DNA of 64,000 nt from Rhizobium sp. NLR16a (lineage in GTDB: Bacteria; Pseudomonadota; Alphaproteobacteria; Rhizobiales; Rhizobiaceae), in NCBI RefSeq assembly GCF_017948245.1, contig NZ_CP072865.1, forward strand, positions 3,435,501 to 3,499,500, given 5' to 3'. The translations under genes and the position numbers were made by a program. Below are positions 1-8,492 of the stretch, piece by piece; position 1 is the stretch's first letter; every line of letters starts with the position of its first letter. Under the pieces are notes generated by a model. That model had not been told where the DNA came from, made no database searches, and saw only the letters and a list, made by a program, of their open reading frames with translations.

Positions 1-79
1 CCTTTCCAGCCTTGGCGGATTTCGCGGCCGCAGCCGCCTCCGCACCAGAGGCTCCGCCCGAGACGCTCAAATCCATCAT
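1..79 (-). CDS. motD: MotD (FliK-like hook-length protein), N-terminus only
   Basis: Only the first 26 codons are inside the window. The reading frame opens with ATG at 79 (a second ATG follows directly) and overlaps the motC stop in an ATGA arrangement, so it is translationally coupled to motC. The visible residues start MMDLSVSGGASGAEAAAA and are rich in Ala, Gly and Ser, as expected of the disordered start of a hook-length control protein. The name rests on position: in the rhizobial motB-motC-motD operon the gene after motC is motD, a FliK-type protein. The body of the protein, including the FliK C-terminal domain, cannot be checked here. Confidence 0.65.
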   Translation of the reverse strand, partial: MMDLSVSGGASGAEAAAAAKSAKAGK

Positions 80-1371
80 TGTTCGTTGCCTTCCTGCGCC
101 AGCAGACCATCGATCTCGTCGAGCTTGGACCGGCTGGTCGTCACAAATGCGTTGAATGAGGAGTCGGTATCCTGGCTCTGGCCAGTCGATGCCACACCTC
201 CCGGAACAGGCTCGGGAGGCGCGCTTGGCGTCCCCGGTTGCGTGGCTATCGCAGCAGCCTTTTCAGAAGTGATTTCTTGATGAGAAGTGTTAGGATTGGA
301 TGCTTGCGTCAAGCTTGCCGGATCCGGCGCACGCAGGATCTGCTCGGCAACGGACCGCGCCGCCGCCTGCAGCGCCTGATCCCGCGGCGAAAGCGTTTCA
401 CCATCGATGTCGCTGACGTTCTTCGCCGCCTGGTCGATATCGTCCGTCGGAAGGCCGGCCATACCGCCATAAAAATCTGCCAGCGGGCCGAAGGCATTGT
501 CGGTACCCGCGCTAAGCAGCTGCACATGTTCGACCGCCATGCGCGCCAGCTCAGGCTTGCCCGCTATCGCTGCAGCGCGGGCGATGCGCAGATAGACCTC
601 GCGCTGGCGCGGGGCATCCATGAAGGAGAGGATATCGACGACATCATGCGGTTTCACATCGTGATCATGGGCGACGACGAGCTTGACGAAAAGATCGGCG
701 AACTGGCTAGCATAGGGCGAATGCAGGAAGCGTCTGGCATAACGCTGCGAATAGGCGAGCCCCTTGTCGAGCATTCCCTTGTCGACGCAGATGGCGAGGG
801 AACGGCGCAAGGCCGCCTCCTCGACAATCGTGCCCGGCGCGGCCAGACGTGCCTGGTCGTAGAGGCCAAGCGCATCTGTCGGTTTGCTGGCGATCATCAC
901 GTTGCCGCCGATCAGCGCCAGGTATGGACCGATCTTCTTGTCGCGATATTCCTTAGCGGTTTCCTCCAGCGTCTTGGCGACGAGCAGCCCCTTGCCCGTC
1001 AGATATTTGCGCAGCACATCGGTGACGCGGTTGTCGAAATAGCCGTTGACGTCATGGGCGATCAGATATTCGAGCGTCTGGGGATTGCCGCCGCTCATCG
1101 TATAGATCAGCGCCGCATCGACATTGCGGTCGTCATCGAAAATCTTTGTATCGGCCGTTCGCAGCCGTTCGTCGATGGTTCCCAACATGAAGCGCTGCAT
1201 TTCGCCGGCCGAATGATCGCCGGCGACGACGGAATCCTGTACGAACTGCAGCGACCGCAGCATCTTGTACGGCGCAAGATCGTCCGGATCCTGCGCTTTG
1301 CCTGCGGCAGGCGAAAGCATCGCCAGGCCGAGGGCCATAAATCCGACGTAGCGATGCTGCCGACGCGCCAT
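76..1371 (-). CDS. motC: MotC, periplasmic motor protein
   Basis: Periplasmic protein specific to the rhizobial flagellar motor, acting with MotB at the stator. The predicted protein is 431 residues, starting MARRQHRYVGFMALGLAM: a basic, then hydrophobic segment ending near AAGKAQ that reads as a signal peptide. The longer reading frame to 1425 runs into motB and lacks signal-peptide character, so the ATG at 1371, 10 bases after the motB stop, is preferred. The middle is helical and repeat-like; the C-terminal third (after about residue 330) is Pro/Ser/Thr-rich. Order motB-motC-motD matches the characterised Sinorhizobium meliloti operon. In that species MotC is stabilised by MotE, whose homologue lies at 13590-14129. 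Confidence 0.9.
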   Translation of the reverse strand: MARRQHRYVGFMALGLAMLSPAAGKAQDPDDLAPYKMLRSLQFVQDSVVAGDHSAGEMQRFMLGTIDERLRTADTKIFDDDRNVDAALIYTMSGGNPQTLEYLIAHDVNGYFDNRVTDVLRKYLTGKGLLVAKTLEETAKEYRDKKIGPYLALIGGNVMIASKPTDALGLYDQARLAAPGTIVEEAALRRSLAICVDKGMLDKGLAYSQRYARRFLHSPYASQFADLFVKLVVAHDHDVKPHDVVDILSFMDAPRQREVYLRIARAAAIAGKPELARMAVEHVQLLSAGTDNAFGPLADFYGGMAGLPTDDIDQAAKNVSDIDGETLSPRDQALQAAARSVAEQILRAPDPASLTQASNPNTSHQEITSEKAAAIATQPGTPSAPPEPVPGGVASTGQSQDTDSSFNAFVTTSRSKLDEIDGLLAQEGNEQ

Positions 1372-1381
1372 CCGACTATCC

Positions 1382-2719
1382 CTATTCCGCCTGCACCAGG
1401 ATCTCGATCCGACGGTTGGCCGCATTGAACGGGTCGGCGGGAAGCTTCAGCCGACGGTCGGCGAAACCGGAGACCTGGGAGACGCGCGTCTCGTCCAGCC
1501 CGCCGCGCACGAGCATGTAATAGGCGCTCTGGGCGCGATCCATCGAAAGCCGCCAGTTCTCGTTCTGCCCGCCCTTGTATTGGCGCCCGTCCGTGTGGCC
1601 GCGGACGGCGACTGCGCCCCCCCTCTCCTTCAGGATCGTCCCGATCTTTTCCATGGCGAGCACCATCTCCTGGCGCGGAACGGCCGAACCGATATTGAAC
1701 ATCGAATCGTCGTTCTGGTCGGAGATGCTGACCAGCAGGCCGCCTTCGGCTGCCGTCACTGTCAGGCCTTCGGCGAGCTTGCCGGCAACACCGCCGATCT
1801 GTTGCGCGATCTCCGCCTGAAGCTGTTCGGCTTCCTTCTTCTGCTGCTCGGTCCCAGCCGCGCTCTTGTCGGCTTCCTTCTGATGCTCGACGTCCTTCCG
1901 AGCTTCCGCCTTCTTCTCCTCAGGCGCCCTGCCATCCGTCGCCTTGCCGTCCCTGGTCTCGGCGGGGCCGGTCGTTTCCTTGGTCTGCTTGGCTTCCTTG
2001 GCGGGCGCTTCCTTAGCGGGCTTCTGATCGCTCGCCAAAGGCACCGGCTTCATATCCTCTGCCTTGGCGATCTCCGTCGTCTCGCTCTCGGCCGCCTGCT
2101 CCTCGCTCTTGCCGGGCGGCAGGGGTTTTCCGGCCGTTGTCACCTCCACCTGCTTCGTCCAGAAATCCGGATCGAAGGGATCGCGATAGGCTTGACCGCC
2201 ATCGGCGCCGGTGGCAGGGCCGGAATCGGCCGCGCCGCCATCGCCCTTGGCGCTGACATTGGCCTGCTGGCCGACCTCCTGGGCGATCTCGGCGAGTACC
2301 GAATAAGGATTCTCGAAGAAATCGGCCTCGGAATAATTGGTCTGGTCGCCTGAGGTCGATGTCTGGTCGTCACCATCGGCGGCGGACTTGCCCTCGGTCG
2401 GATTATCTTCCTTCTGTTTCGACTTTTCCTTCTTCTCCTCGCCCTCGGCATGGTCGACAGGCTTCTTCAGGCCTTTCTCGGTCGGCTTTTCGTCGGCAAG
2501 CTTGATCGGATTGAAATAGGTCGCGACCGCGGCCTTGGTCTCCTCGTTGGCGGCGTTGACCAGCCACATGACCAGGAAGAATGCCATCATCGCTGTCATG
2601 AAGTCGGCATATGCAATTTTCCACGCACCGCCGTGGGCACCATCGTGATCACCGCCGCCATGCCGCTTGACGATAATGATCTCGTTTCTGCCGTGGTGAT
2701 GGTTTTCGCCGTCGCTCAT
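1382..2719 (-). CDS. motB: MotB, stator subunit anchored to peptidoglycan
   Basis: Stator subunit that carries protons with MotA and ties the motor to the cell wall. The 445-residue protein has a His-rich cytoplasmic start, one membrane helix around residues 36-56 with the proton-binding Asp at about residue 39 (motif [18 protein letters not shown]), a long Lys/Glu/Ala-rich linker (about 75-290), and a C-terminal OmpA-like peptidoglycan-binding domain ([34 protein letters not shown]). It is longer than enterobacterial MotB (about 308) because of the charged linker, typical for rhizobia. The start overlaps the end of the upstream gene by 4 bases. The partner motA is not adjacent but lies at 20805. 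Confidence 0.95.
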   Translation of the reverse strand: MSDGENHHHGRNEIIIVKRHGGGDHDGAHGGAWKIAYADFMTAMMAFFLVMWLVNAANEETKAAVATYFNPIKLADEKPTEKGLKKPVDHAEGEEKKEKSKQKEDNPTEGKSAADGDDQTSTSGDQTNYSEADFFENPYSVLAEIAQEVGQQANVSAKGDGGAADSGPATGADGGQAYRDPFDPDFWTKQVEVTTAGKPLPPGKSEEQAAESETTEIAKAEDMKPVPLASDQKPAKEAPAKEAKQTKETTGPAETRDGKATDGRAPEEKKAEARKDVEHQKEADKSAAGTEQQKKEAEQLQAEIAQQIGGVAGKLAEGLTVTAAEGGLLVSISDQNDDSMFNIGSAVPRQEMVLAMEKIGTILKERGGAVAVRGHTDGRQYKGGQNENWRLSMDRAQSAYYMLVRGGLDETRVSQVSGFADRRLKLPADPFNAANRRIEILVQAE

Positions 2720-3345
2720 TCGAGAACTTTCTTCAAGCTGGCCGCCCAGGCGGACATTCGGGTGACGATGACGGATTCACCGATTTCGACGGCTAGATCG
2801 ACATCGTCTGCCTCGATGTGCCGAACCGCGGCAGCATGTTCGCCGAGCTCGGCCTTCAATATGTCGAAGAGGCTGGTCGGACCCCTGACGACGATCGGTC
2901 CGGCCGCGCCTTCGAGAATCGCTTCACGCAGCAAAGCGGCGAGACTTTCGGCAGCCTTCGCCGCAAGCGCGTCCGTCACGACGGGCGCAATGGCCGTGGC
3001 TGCGCCAGCGCTGACCAGCTGAGCGACTTCTTCGGCGATATCGCGGACGCGGGATGCAATGACCGCCGCCGCCTCCACTTCATAGCGAATCTTCAGTTCC
3101 TCGAGCGCGCGCGCATGGGCCTCGGCCAGAGCGCGCGCCTCGCTTTCGTATTTCTCGGCCAAATCAGCGGTCGCCGCGGCATGGCCTTGCGCATAGGCGT
3201 CACGCCGCTCCGCCTCGAGGTCGACCGGCGGTTCGCTCGGCGGCTCCGGAAAAACATCTCCGGCCAAATCGTCGATATCGATGATCGGCCCTGACGGCTT
3301 CGGTTCGCCGAAGTCCTTCAAATACCGAGAAAGCGAAATGCTCAT
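2716..3345 (-). CDS. FliH-like protein between flaD and motB
   Basis: A 209-residue soluble protein starting [14 protein letters not shown]. An acidic, Pro-rich N-terminus (about 15-55) is followed by a long Ala/Glu-rich helix (about 55-130) with a regular E..A pattern, then a compact C-terminal domain ending [17 protein letters not shown] and SLKKVLE. This layout (acidic start, coiled coil, small C-domain with a conserved ADxxDLxVxIG stretch) resembles FliH, the negative regulator of the export ATPase FliI. No other FliH candidate occurs in this window although FliI does. An alternative ATG lies at 3354. It overlaps motB by 4 bases, so it is probably the first gene of the motB operon. The FliH assignment is inference from architecture, not a search. 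Confidence 0.6.
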   Translation of the reverse strand: MSISLSRYLKDFGEPKPSGPIIDIDDLAGDVFPEPPSEPPVDLEAERRDAYAQGHAAATADLAEKYESEARALAEAHARALEELKIRYEVEAAAVIASRVRDIAEEVAQLVSAGAATAIAPVVTDALAAKAAESLAALLREAILEGAAGPIVVRGPTSLFDILKAELGEHAAAVRHIEADDVDLAVEIGESVIVTRMSAWAASLKKVLE

Positions 3346-3547
3346 AGAAACCATCCAGCGTCCGGGAGACGTGCGGCATGCCCGCCCCCGTTCAAAATGA
3401 CCTTGTGCGCGACATGTCCTTCGCAGCGAACAAGGGCTTGACCTTGCACCGGCACGATTTTCGGACGATGCCTTCATGCCGGAAACTAGGAAGTCAAACT
3501 TGCGCGAAGATGAATGGCGCCGCCGCCATCAGTGATCACGCCCAGCT

Positions 3548-4510
3548 CTATTCCAGCAGAATGAGGATCTTGCTCGCTGCCGTGTTGAGGATCGAGATCG
3601 CTTCGACGGCCATCTGCTTCTGGGTTTCAATCGCCTTCTGGCGGATCGAAGCCTCATCCATATCGGTATCGACGAGCGCGCCGACGCTTTTGTCGATCGA
3701 ATCCGACAGATCAGCGGCGTAATCGATCTGATCGTCGATACGCGTCTTCATCACACCGATGGAGGCTGCCGTCGTCGTCAGTGAGGAGAACAGGGAGTCG
3801 GTCACATCGAGCATGTCGACGAGCTGGGCGTCGGTGGTGTTCTTGCCGATCGCGATTTCGCTGCCCGTCGCCGGCGTGGTCGAACCGGCGTCCAGCAGGT
3901 AATAATTCCGCGGTCCGGTGCCGCTGTTGTTGATCGCCTGGGCGTCAATCGCCTTGGTGAACAGGCCACCGCTCGCATTGTTCTTGTCGATGAGGATGGT
4001 CTGCGACGAAGGGAAGTCGATGGTCTGGGCCTGGTATTCGCCCGTCGAGGCGCGCACGAAGCCTGAAATGACCGACCATGCCGGCGGCGCGGTCTTGTCA
4101 CTGTTCAGCAACCAGTTCTCGCCTGCAAACGACGTTGATTCGACAACGGTCTTCAGCTGCTCCTTATATTCGCTGATCTCGGCATTGATCTTGTCCTTGT
4201 CGGTGCCGGGCTCTCTTGCAGCAACCAGCTTGGCGCGGATCTGGCTGACGAGATCGAGCGCCGAATTCATTGCCGTGTAGGTCGCATCCACCTTGGCAGC
4301 GCCGAGACCCAGCGCATCGCCGATCGTGCCGAGATTGGTGCTATCCGAGCGCATGACAGTGGCGACCGACCAGTAGGAGGCATCGTCTGCGGCCGTCTCG
4401 ATCCGATAGCCCGAAGAAACTTGCTGCTGGGTCTGACTGGCTTCTTTGTTGATGCTGCGCAGCACCGCAAGTGCATTCACCGCGGCCGCGCTGGTAATCT
4501 TAACGGTCAT
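3548..4510 (-). CDS. flaD: Flagellin FlaD (divergent paralogue)
   Basis: Filament subunit of 320 residues, start MTVKITSAAAVNALAVLR chosen because it lines up with the other flagellins; the frame extends 22 codons upstream without flagellin-like sequence. The conserved D0/D1 halves are present: QQQVSSGYRIETAADDASYW near residues 30-50, and a C-terminal coiled coil ending ISILNTAASKILILLE. The middle (about 120-240) differs from the other three and lacks their glycine/serine-rich pattern. It is the most divergent of the four tandem flagellins and sits last in the array. A flagellin-type upstream block lies 34-69 bases before the start codon. Confidence 0.9.
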   Translation of the reverse strand: MTVKITSAAAVNALAVLRSINKEASQTQQQVSSGYRIETAADDASYWSVATVMRSDSTNLGTIGDALGLGAAKVDATYTAMNSALDLVSQIRAKLVAAREPGTDKDKINAEISEYKEQLKTVVESTSFAGENWLLNSDKTAPPAWSVISGFVRASTGEYQAQTIDFPSSQTILIDKNNASGGLFTKAIDAQAINNSGTGPRNYYLLDAGSTTPATGSEIAIGKNTTDAQLVDMLDVTDSLFSSLTTTAASIGVMKTRIDDQIDYAADLSDSIDKSVGALVDTDMDEASIRQKAIETQKQMAVEAISILNTAASKILILLE

Positions 4511-4543
4511 CGACAGGGTCTCGGAATAAGATGAAAGGGCAGG

Positions 4544-4579
4544 CCGGATTGCCGGCGGCGACTGAAGTGGCCTCATGCC
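4544..4579 (-). promoter_or_regulatory. Conserved flagellin upstream block (flaD copy)
   Basis: On the minus strand GGCATGAGGC is followed 15-17 bases after the GCATGA core by CCGGCAA and then TCCGGCCTGCCC. It matches blocks before flaC, flaB, flaA and icpA in sequence and order. The distance to the start codon (34-69 bases) is like that of the other flagellin copies. It probably contains the promoter, but no transcription start is known from sequence. Confidence 0.5.
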
Positions 4580-4711
4580 TCCGGCGAAATTTCACCGGCG
4601 CGTCGCAAAAGCAAATCAACTCAAGGCGAAGTTAACTCGATATCAACTTGTTGGGCAAGAGCGGCGCCGCGAGCGCGACATTCGGATTGCCTCGCAAGTC
4701 AAACCATTGTT

Positions 4712-4745
4712 GTCAAAGAAAGAACCGCGCCGTTTCGGGCGCGGT
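4712..4745 (-). terminator. Terminator after flaC
   Basis: Read on the minus strand, an 8-bp GC stem (ACCGCGCC type, 4724-4731 with 4738-4745) around a 6-base loop is followed by TTCTTTCTTTG. It lies 65 bases downstream of the flaC stop, the right place for an intrinsic terminator, and separates flaC from flaD. Confidence 0.7.
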
Positions 4746-4809
4746 CCGGAAGGTTTTCTGCTTGCGGCCGAACGGCGGCGCAAGATTCGGTCCAGCTTCA
4801 GCGGCTGAT

Positions 4810-5721
4810 TTAGCTGCGGAACAGCGTGAGGATGTTCTGAGCGCTGGAGTTGGCGATCGACAGCGACTGGATCGCCAGCTGCTGCTGGGTCTGCAACGCC
4901 GTCAGCTTGCTCGATTCCTCTTCCATGTCAGCATCGACGAGGCGGCCGACGCCCGAATCGATCGAATCGGTGAGCGCTCCGACGAAGTTTTCCTGCAATT
5001 CGATACGCGTCGAAATCGAACCGAGTTGCGATGCAGCCTTGGTCATCGCTTCGAGGCCGGCCTCAATCGAGGTCAGGGCCATGGAAATCTCAGCCGAACC
5101 GAAGGTGCTGATGTCCATAGAGTAGATCGAACCGATCGTGCCGTAGGACGTGCCGATAATGCCGGAACTCGTCTCGATCGTACCGGTCGAGGTCATGCCG
5201 AAAAGAACATTGCCCGTAGAGCTCGTGTCCAGGACGTAGTCCGTCGTCTTGACCGAGACGTTGCCGTTTCCGTCGCGGACGAAGGTCGACACGACGCTCT
5301 TGGTGCCGTCGGCACCGGCGACCCAGTTTTCACCGGAGAAGGAAGCCGACTGTGCGATGCTGAGCAGCTGCTGCTGCAGCTGACCGATTTCTTCCTGGAC
5401 CTTGGTCTTGTCGACGCCCTTTTCGGTTGCGGCAACGATCTTCGCCTTGATCTCGCTGATGACGTCAATGGCGCTGTCCATGGCGGAGTAAGCGGTGTCG
5501 ACCTTGGCGGCGCCTAGACCGAGAGCGTCGGACACGGCCGAAAGCGCCTTGTTGTCCGAACGCATGGTCGTTGCGATCGACCAGTAGGCGGCATTGTCGG
5601 CAGCCTTTTCAACACGATAACCCGACGAGACGTGGTTCTGCGTGTCTTCGAGGCTGTCGTTGATTCCGCGGAGTGTCTGAAGAGCGGCCATTGCCGCGAC
5701 GTTCGTCAAAATGCTGGTCAT
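4810..5721 (-). CDS. flaC: Flagellin FlaC
   Basis: Filament subunit of 303 residues starting MTSILTNVAAMAALQTLRGI; the frame has 8 extra codons upstream, but the ATG at 5721 follows the AAGGGGCAA ribosome site shared with flaB. N-terminal D0/D1 helix (NHVSSGYRVEKAADNAAYWS) and C-terminal coiled coil (ALQTQQQLAIQSLSIANSS, ending NILTLFRS) are almost the same as in FlaA and FlaB. The central part (about 150-220) varies most. It has its own upstream block and a terminator, so it is probably transcribed singly. Confidence 0.95.
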   Translation of the reverse strand: MTSILTNVAAMAALQTLRGINDSLEDTQNHVSSGYRVEKAADNAAYWSIATTMRSDNKALSAVSDALGLGAAKVDTAYSAMDSAIDVISEIKAKIVAATEKGVDKTKVQEEIGQLQQQLLSIAQSASFSGENWVAGADGTKSVVSTFVRDGNGNVSVKTTDYVLDTSSTGNVLFGMTSTGTIETSSGIIGTSYGTIGSIYSMDISTFGSAEISMALTSIEAGLEAMTKAASQLGSISTRIELQENFVGALTDSIDSGVGRLVDADMEEESSKLTALQTQQQLAIQSLSIANSSAQNILTLFRS

Positions 5722-5755
5722 GAAATGATTGCCCCTTGTTGGCATCTGGGAAAAA

Positions 5756-5808
5756 GGGACATTCCGGAATGTTACCGGGAACGGGGATCAGCCTCATGCC
5801 TGTTAACC
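5756..5808 (-). promoter_or_regulatory. Conserved flagellin upstream block (flaC copy)
   Basis: Minus strand: GGTTAACAGGCATGAGGCTG, then CCGGTAACATTCCGGAATG ending in TCCC. It lies 35-87 bases upstream of the flaC ATG, at the same place as the flaB copy, and shares GTTAACAGGCATGA and TCCGGAATGTCCC with it. The palindrome ATTCCGGAAT is perfect here. Likely promoter or activator site. Confidence 0.6.
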
Positions 5809-5880
5809 GGTTGTTAATTTCGGTTAACCCGCCGTCTCGTTGAGCTGAGAAGACAACATTATGGTTAATCAATCGTTAAC

Positions 5881-5916
5881 GGAAATAAGAAAGCCGCGCT
5901 TCGTCGAAGCGCGGCT
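5881..5916 (-). terminator. Terminator after flaB
   Basis: Perfect 12-bp inverted repeat AGCCGCGCTTCG / CGAAGCGCGGCT (5892-5903 and 5905-5916), followed on the minus strand by TTTCTTATTTCC. It lies 50 bases beyond the flaB stop codon. Confidence 0.8.
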
Positions 5917-5966
5917 CGGCACGAGGTGCCCGCCGGAGACCGGCGGGCCATATTTTCCGGCGCTTA

Positions 5967-6875
5967 TTAGCCGCGGAAGAGCGACAGGATGGTCTGCGAA
6001 GAGGAGTTCGCGATCGACAGCGACTGGACAGCCAGCTGCTGCTGGGTCTGGAGGGCGCTGAGCTTGGAGGACTCTTCTTCCATGTCAGCGTCGACGAGGC
6101 GGCCGATACCGGAGTCGATCGAGTCGCTCAGAGCCGACACGAAGTTTTCCTGAAGTTCGATACGCTTGGAGATCGAGCCGAGAGCAGCACCGGCGCTGGT
6201 CATGGACTTCAGAGCCGATTCGACGTTGGTCAGAGCGGACTGGATCTCGCCGAGGGTGAAGTTGGTGATGTCCATCGCGTAGACCGAACCGGTCGCGCCG
6301 TTCGAAGAACCGAGGATACCTGTGGAGGTTTCGACCGCGCCGCCGCTCATGCCGAACAGAACGTTGCCAGTGGAGCTGTTGTCGAGAACGTAGTCGGTCA
6401 TCACGACCGAAACGGCGTTGGAGCCGTCGCGGACGAAGGAGGCAACGACGTTCTTGGTGCCGTTAGCGCCGGCAACCCAGTTTTCACCGGAGAAGGAGGC
6501 CGACTGAGCGACGCTCAGGAGCTGCTGCTGCAGCTGGCTGATTTCTTCCTGGACCTTGGCCTTGTCGACGCCGTTTTCAGTCGCGGCAACGAGCTTGGCC
6601 TTGATATCGCCGACGACATCGATGGCGCTGTCCATGGCGGAGTAAGCGGTGTCGACCTTGGCGGCGCCGAGGCCGAGAGCGTCGGAAACAGCCGAAAGAG
6701 CCTTGTTATCCGAACGCATGGTCGTTGCGATCGACCAGTAAGCAGCGTTGTCGGCAGCTTTGCCGACGCGGTAGCCGGACGAAACGTGAGCCTGGGTCGT
6801 CTGGAGACCCTGGTTGACGCCACGCAGAGTCTGGAGGGCTGCCATTGCAGCATTATTGGTATTGATGCTCGTCAT
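5967..6875 (-). CDS. flaB: Flagellin FlaB
   Basis: Filament subunit of 302 residues starting MTSINTNNAAMAALQTLRGV, with CAAGGGGCAA as ribosome site. It has the conserved AHVSSGYRVGKAADNAAYWS helix, a variable centre with ASFVRDGSNAVSVVMTDYV, and the C-terminal helix ending ANSSSQTILSLFRG. Protein and DNA are close to flaA, including long identical nucleotide tracts at the 3' end, which points to recent duplication or gene conversion. Own upstream block and own terminator. Confidence 0.95.
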   Translation of the reverse strand: MTSINTNNAAMAALQTLRGVNQGLQTTQAHVSSGYRVGKAADNAAYWSIATTMRSDNKALSAVSDALGLGAAKVDTAYSAMDSAIDVVGDIKAKLVAATENGVDKAKVQEEISQLQQQLLSVAQSASFSGENWVAGANGTKNVVASFVRDGSNAVSVVMTDYVLDNSSTGNVLFGMSGGAVETSTGILGSSNGATGSVYAMDITNFTLGEIQSALTNVESALKSMTSAGAALGSISKRIELQENFVSALSDSIDSGIGRLVDADMEEESSKLSALQTQQQLAVQSLSIANSSSQTILSLFRG

Positions 6876-6909
6876 AGTTTGTTTGCCCCTTGTTGGCAGA
6901 TTTTAAGAA

Positions 6910-6964
6910 GGGACATTCCGGATTTTCGGCCGGCCCACAGCGATCAGCATCATGCCTGTTAACC
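6910..6964 (-). promoter_or_regulatory. Conserved flagellin upstream block (flaB copy)
   Basis: Minus strand GGTTAACAGGCATGATGCTG, then GGGCCGGCCGAAAATCCGG and AATGTCCC, 35-89 bases upstream of the ATG. It aligns with the flaC copy (GTTAACAGGCATGA, TCCGGAATGTCCC) with 2 extra bases in the spacer. Confidence 0.6.
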
Positions 6965-7089
6965 ATTCTCGTTAGGGTTAACTCGCCGTTTCGATGGGCC
7001 TAGAAAACAGCAAGATGGTTAAGGAAAGCTAAATTCAAAATCGAAATTGCGTAAAAATATCTGATACTTACAGAGATTTACATTAACCT

Positions 7090-7132
7090 TATGTTAAAAC
7101 ATTTCGCGGCCGGGGATGAGCCGGCCGCGAAA
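7090..7132 (-). terminator. Terminator after flaA
   Basis: Perfect 12-bp stem TTTCGCGGCCGG / CCGGCCGCGAAA (7102-7113, 7121-7132) with a 7-base loop; the minus strand continues TGTTTTAACAT. It is 25 bases past the flaA stop. Confidence 0.75.
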
Positions 7133-7156
7133 CTTGAAAGCCTTGTGCCGACCGTT

Positions 7157-8062
7157 TTAACGGAAGAGCGACAGGATGTTCTGCGAAGAGGAGTTCGCGA
7201 TCGACAGCGACTGGATCGCCAGCTGCTGCTGGGTCTGCAGAGCGCTGAGCCTCGAGGATTCTTCCTCCATGTCGGCGTCGACGAGACGGCCGATACCGGA
7301 GTCGATCGAGTCGCTGAGAGCCGAGACGAAGTCTTCCTGGCTGTCGATGCGGCTGGAGAGCGAGCCGAGAGCAGCACCGGCGCTGGTCATCGACTTCAGA
7401 GCCGATTCGACGTTCGTCAGAGCCGACTGGATCTGGCCGGCCGTGAAGCTGGTGATGTCCATCGAGTAGATCGAACCGGTCGCGCCCGTCGAGGTACCGA
7501 GAATACCCGTGGAGGTTTCAACCGCGCCAGCGCTCATGCCGAACAGAACGTTGCCGGCGGAGCCGCTGTCGAGGACGTAGTCGGTCGTGGTGATCGATAC
7601 GGCGTTGGAGCCGTCACGGACGAACGACGAAACGACGCTCTTGGTGCCGTTAGCGCCGGCAACCCAGTTCTCGCCGTTGAAGGAAGCCGACTGAGCGATG
7701 CTCAGGAGCTGCTGCTGCAGCTGACCGATTTCTTCCTGCACCTTGGCCTTGTCAACGCCGTTTTCAGTTGCGGCAACCAGCTTGGCCTTGATTTCGCCGA
7801 CGACGTCGATGGCGCTGTCCATGGCGGTGTAAGCGGTATCGACCTTCGCAGCACCAACGCCGAGGGCGTCGGAAACGGCCGACAGTGCCTTGTTGTCCGA
7901 ACGCATGGTCGTTGCGATCGACCAGTAGGCAGCGTTGTCGGAAGCCTTTTCAACGCGATAACCCGACGAAACGTGGTTCTGCGTTTTGTTGAGGCCCTGG
8001 TTGACGCTGCGCAGCGTCTGGAGAGCGGCCTGTGCGGAAGAATTCGTGTTAATGCTTGTCAT
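7157..8062 (-). CDS. flaA: Flagellin FlaA (probable major filament subunit)
   Basis: Filament subunit of 301 residues, start MTSINTNSSAQAALQTLRSV preceded by CCAGGGGACA. D0/D1 helices are conserved at both ends (NHVSSGYRVEKASDNAAYWS; ending ANSSSQNILSLFR); the centre (about 140-210) carries Ser/Thr/Gly-rich stretches such as LDSGSAGNVLFG, surface candidates for glycosylation. First of the four tandem flagellin genes by direction of transcription; in rhizobia FlaA is usually the main subunit, which is family knowledge rather than something seen here. Own promoter block and terminator. Confidence 0.95.
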   Translation of the reverse strand: MTSINTNSSAQAALQTLRSVNQGLNKTQNHVSSGYRVEKASDNAAYWSIATTMRSDNKALSAVSDALGVGAAKVDTAYTAMDSAIDVVGEIKAKLVAATENGVDKAKVQEEIGQLQQQLLSIAQSASFNGENWVAGANGTKSVVSSFVRDGSNAVSITTTDYVLDSGSAGNVLFGMSAGAVETSTGILGTSTGATGSIYSMDITSFTAGQIQSALTNVESALKSMTSAGAALGSLSSRIDSQEDFVSALSDSIDSGIGRLVDADMEEESSRLSALQTQQQLAIQSLSIANSSSQNILSLFR

Positions 8063-8094
8063 AAATCTGTCCCCTGGAAACTAGATACAAAAAG

Positions 8095-8143
8095 GAGGAC
8101 ATACCGGACTGTAATACCGGCGATGACGGACCAGCTTCATGCT
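8095..8143 (-). promoter_or_regulatory. Conserved flagellin upstream block (flaA copy)
   Basis: Minus strand GTAGCATGAAGCTGGTC, then CGCCGGTATTACAG and TCCGGTATGTCC, 33-81 bases upstream of the flaA ATG. It lacks the GTTAACAG extension of the flaB and flaC copies but keeps GCATGA, the CCGGTA element 16 bases later and the TCCGGtATGTCC end. Confidence 0.55.
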
Positions 8144-8492
8144 ACTCGGCGCCTGCTTGTTTGGCCCAAACCCGTCATGTCCAGGGCAATCTCGCAGCCA
8201 ATGCTTGCCAACTTCTTAAAAATAGAGGCTCCGTTCCGGCTCCTTACATCCCATAGTTAATACCGGCTGAATCTATCCCTTCGCATGCTAACATATCGGG
8301 AAAGAAGCCGTTTTCCCTCGGACAAGACAATGTCTTCATGAGGCGCACCTGTTTCAAGCAAGCTTCGAATGGCAACATGGCAGGTGCCGGGATAGCATCA
8401 TCGGATCAATCCACCCGTTGTCCGGGAGGACGGATCGTGGGCGCTCGGCAATCGACAGCCATGCGAGAAAATTTCCTTCACGGAGTTGGGTT
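8144..8492 (+). other. Intergenic region between divergent flaA and the GT41 gene
   Basis: The 430-base gap holds the flaA upstream block at its left end. At the right end is the ribosome site CGGAG (8481-8485) of the GT41 gene. The remainder contains no convincing gene, RNA hairpin or repeat; any promoter of the GT41 gene must be here but could not be assigned. Confidence 0.4.

Noticed and set aside
1580..2353. Long open frame on the plus strand opposite motB
   Set aside because: High GC creates open antisense frames; composition is Leu/Arg-rich without domain features and motB is certain on the other strand.
4648..5517. Plus-strand frame opposite flaC (similar ones opposite flaB and flaA)
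   Set aside because: Mirror of the flagellin codon pattern; conserved because the flagellin genes are similar to each other.
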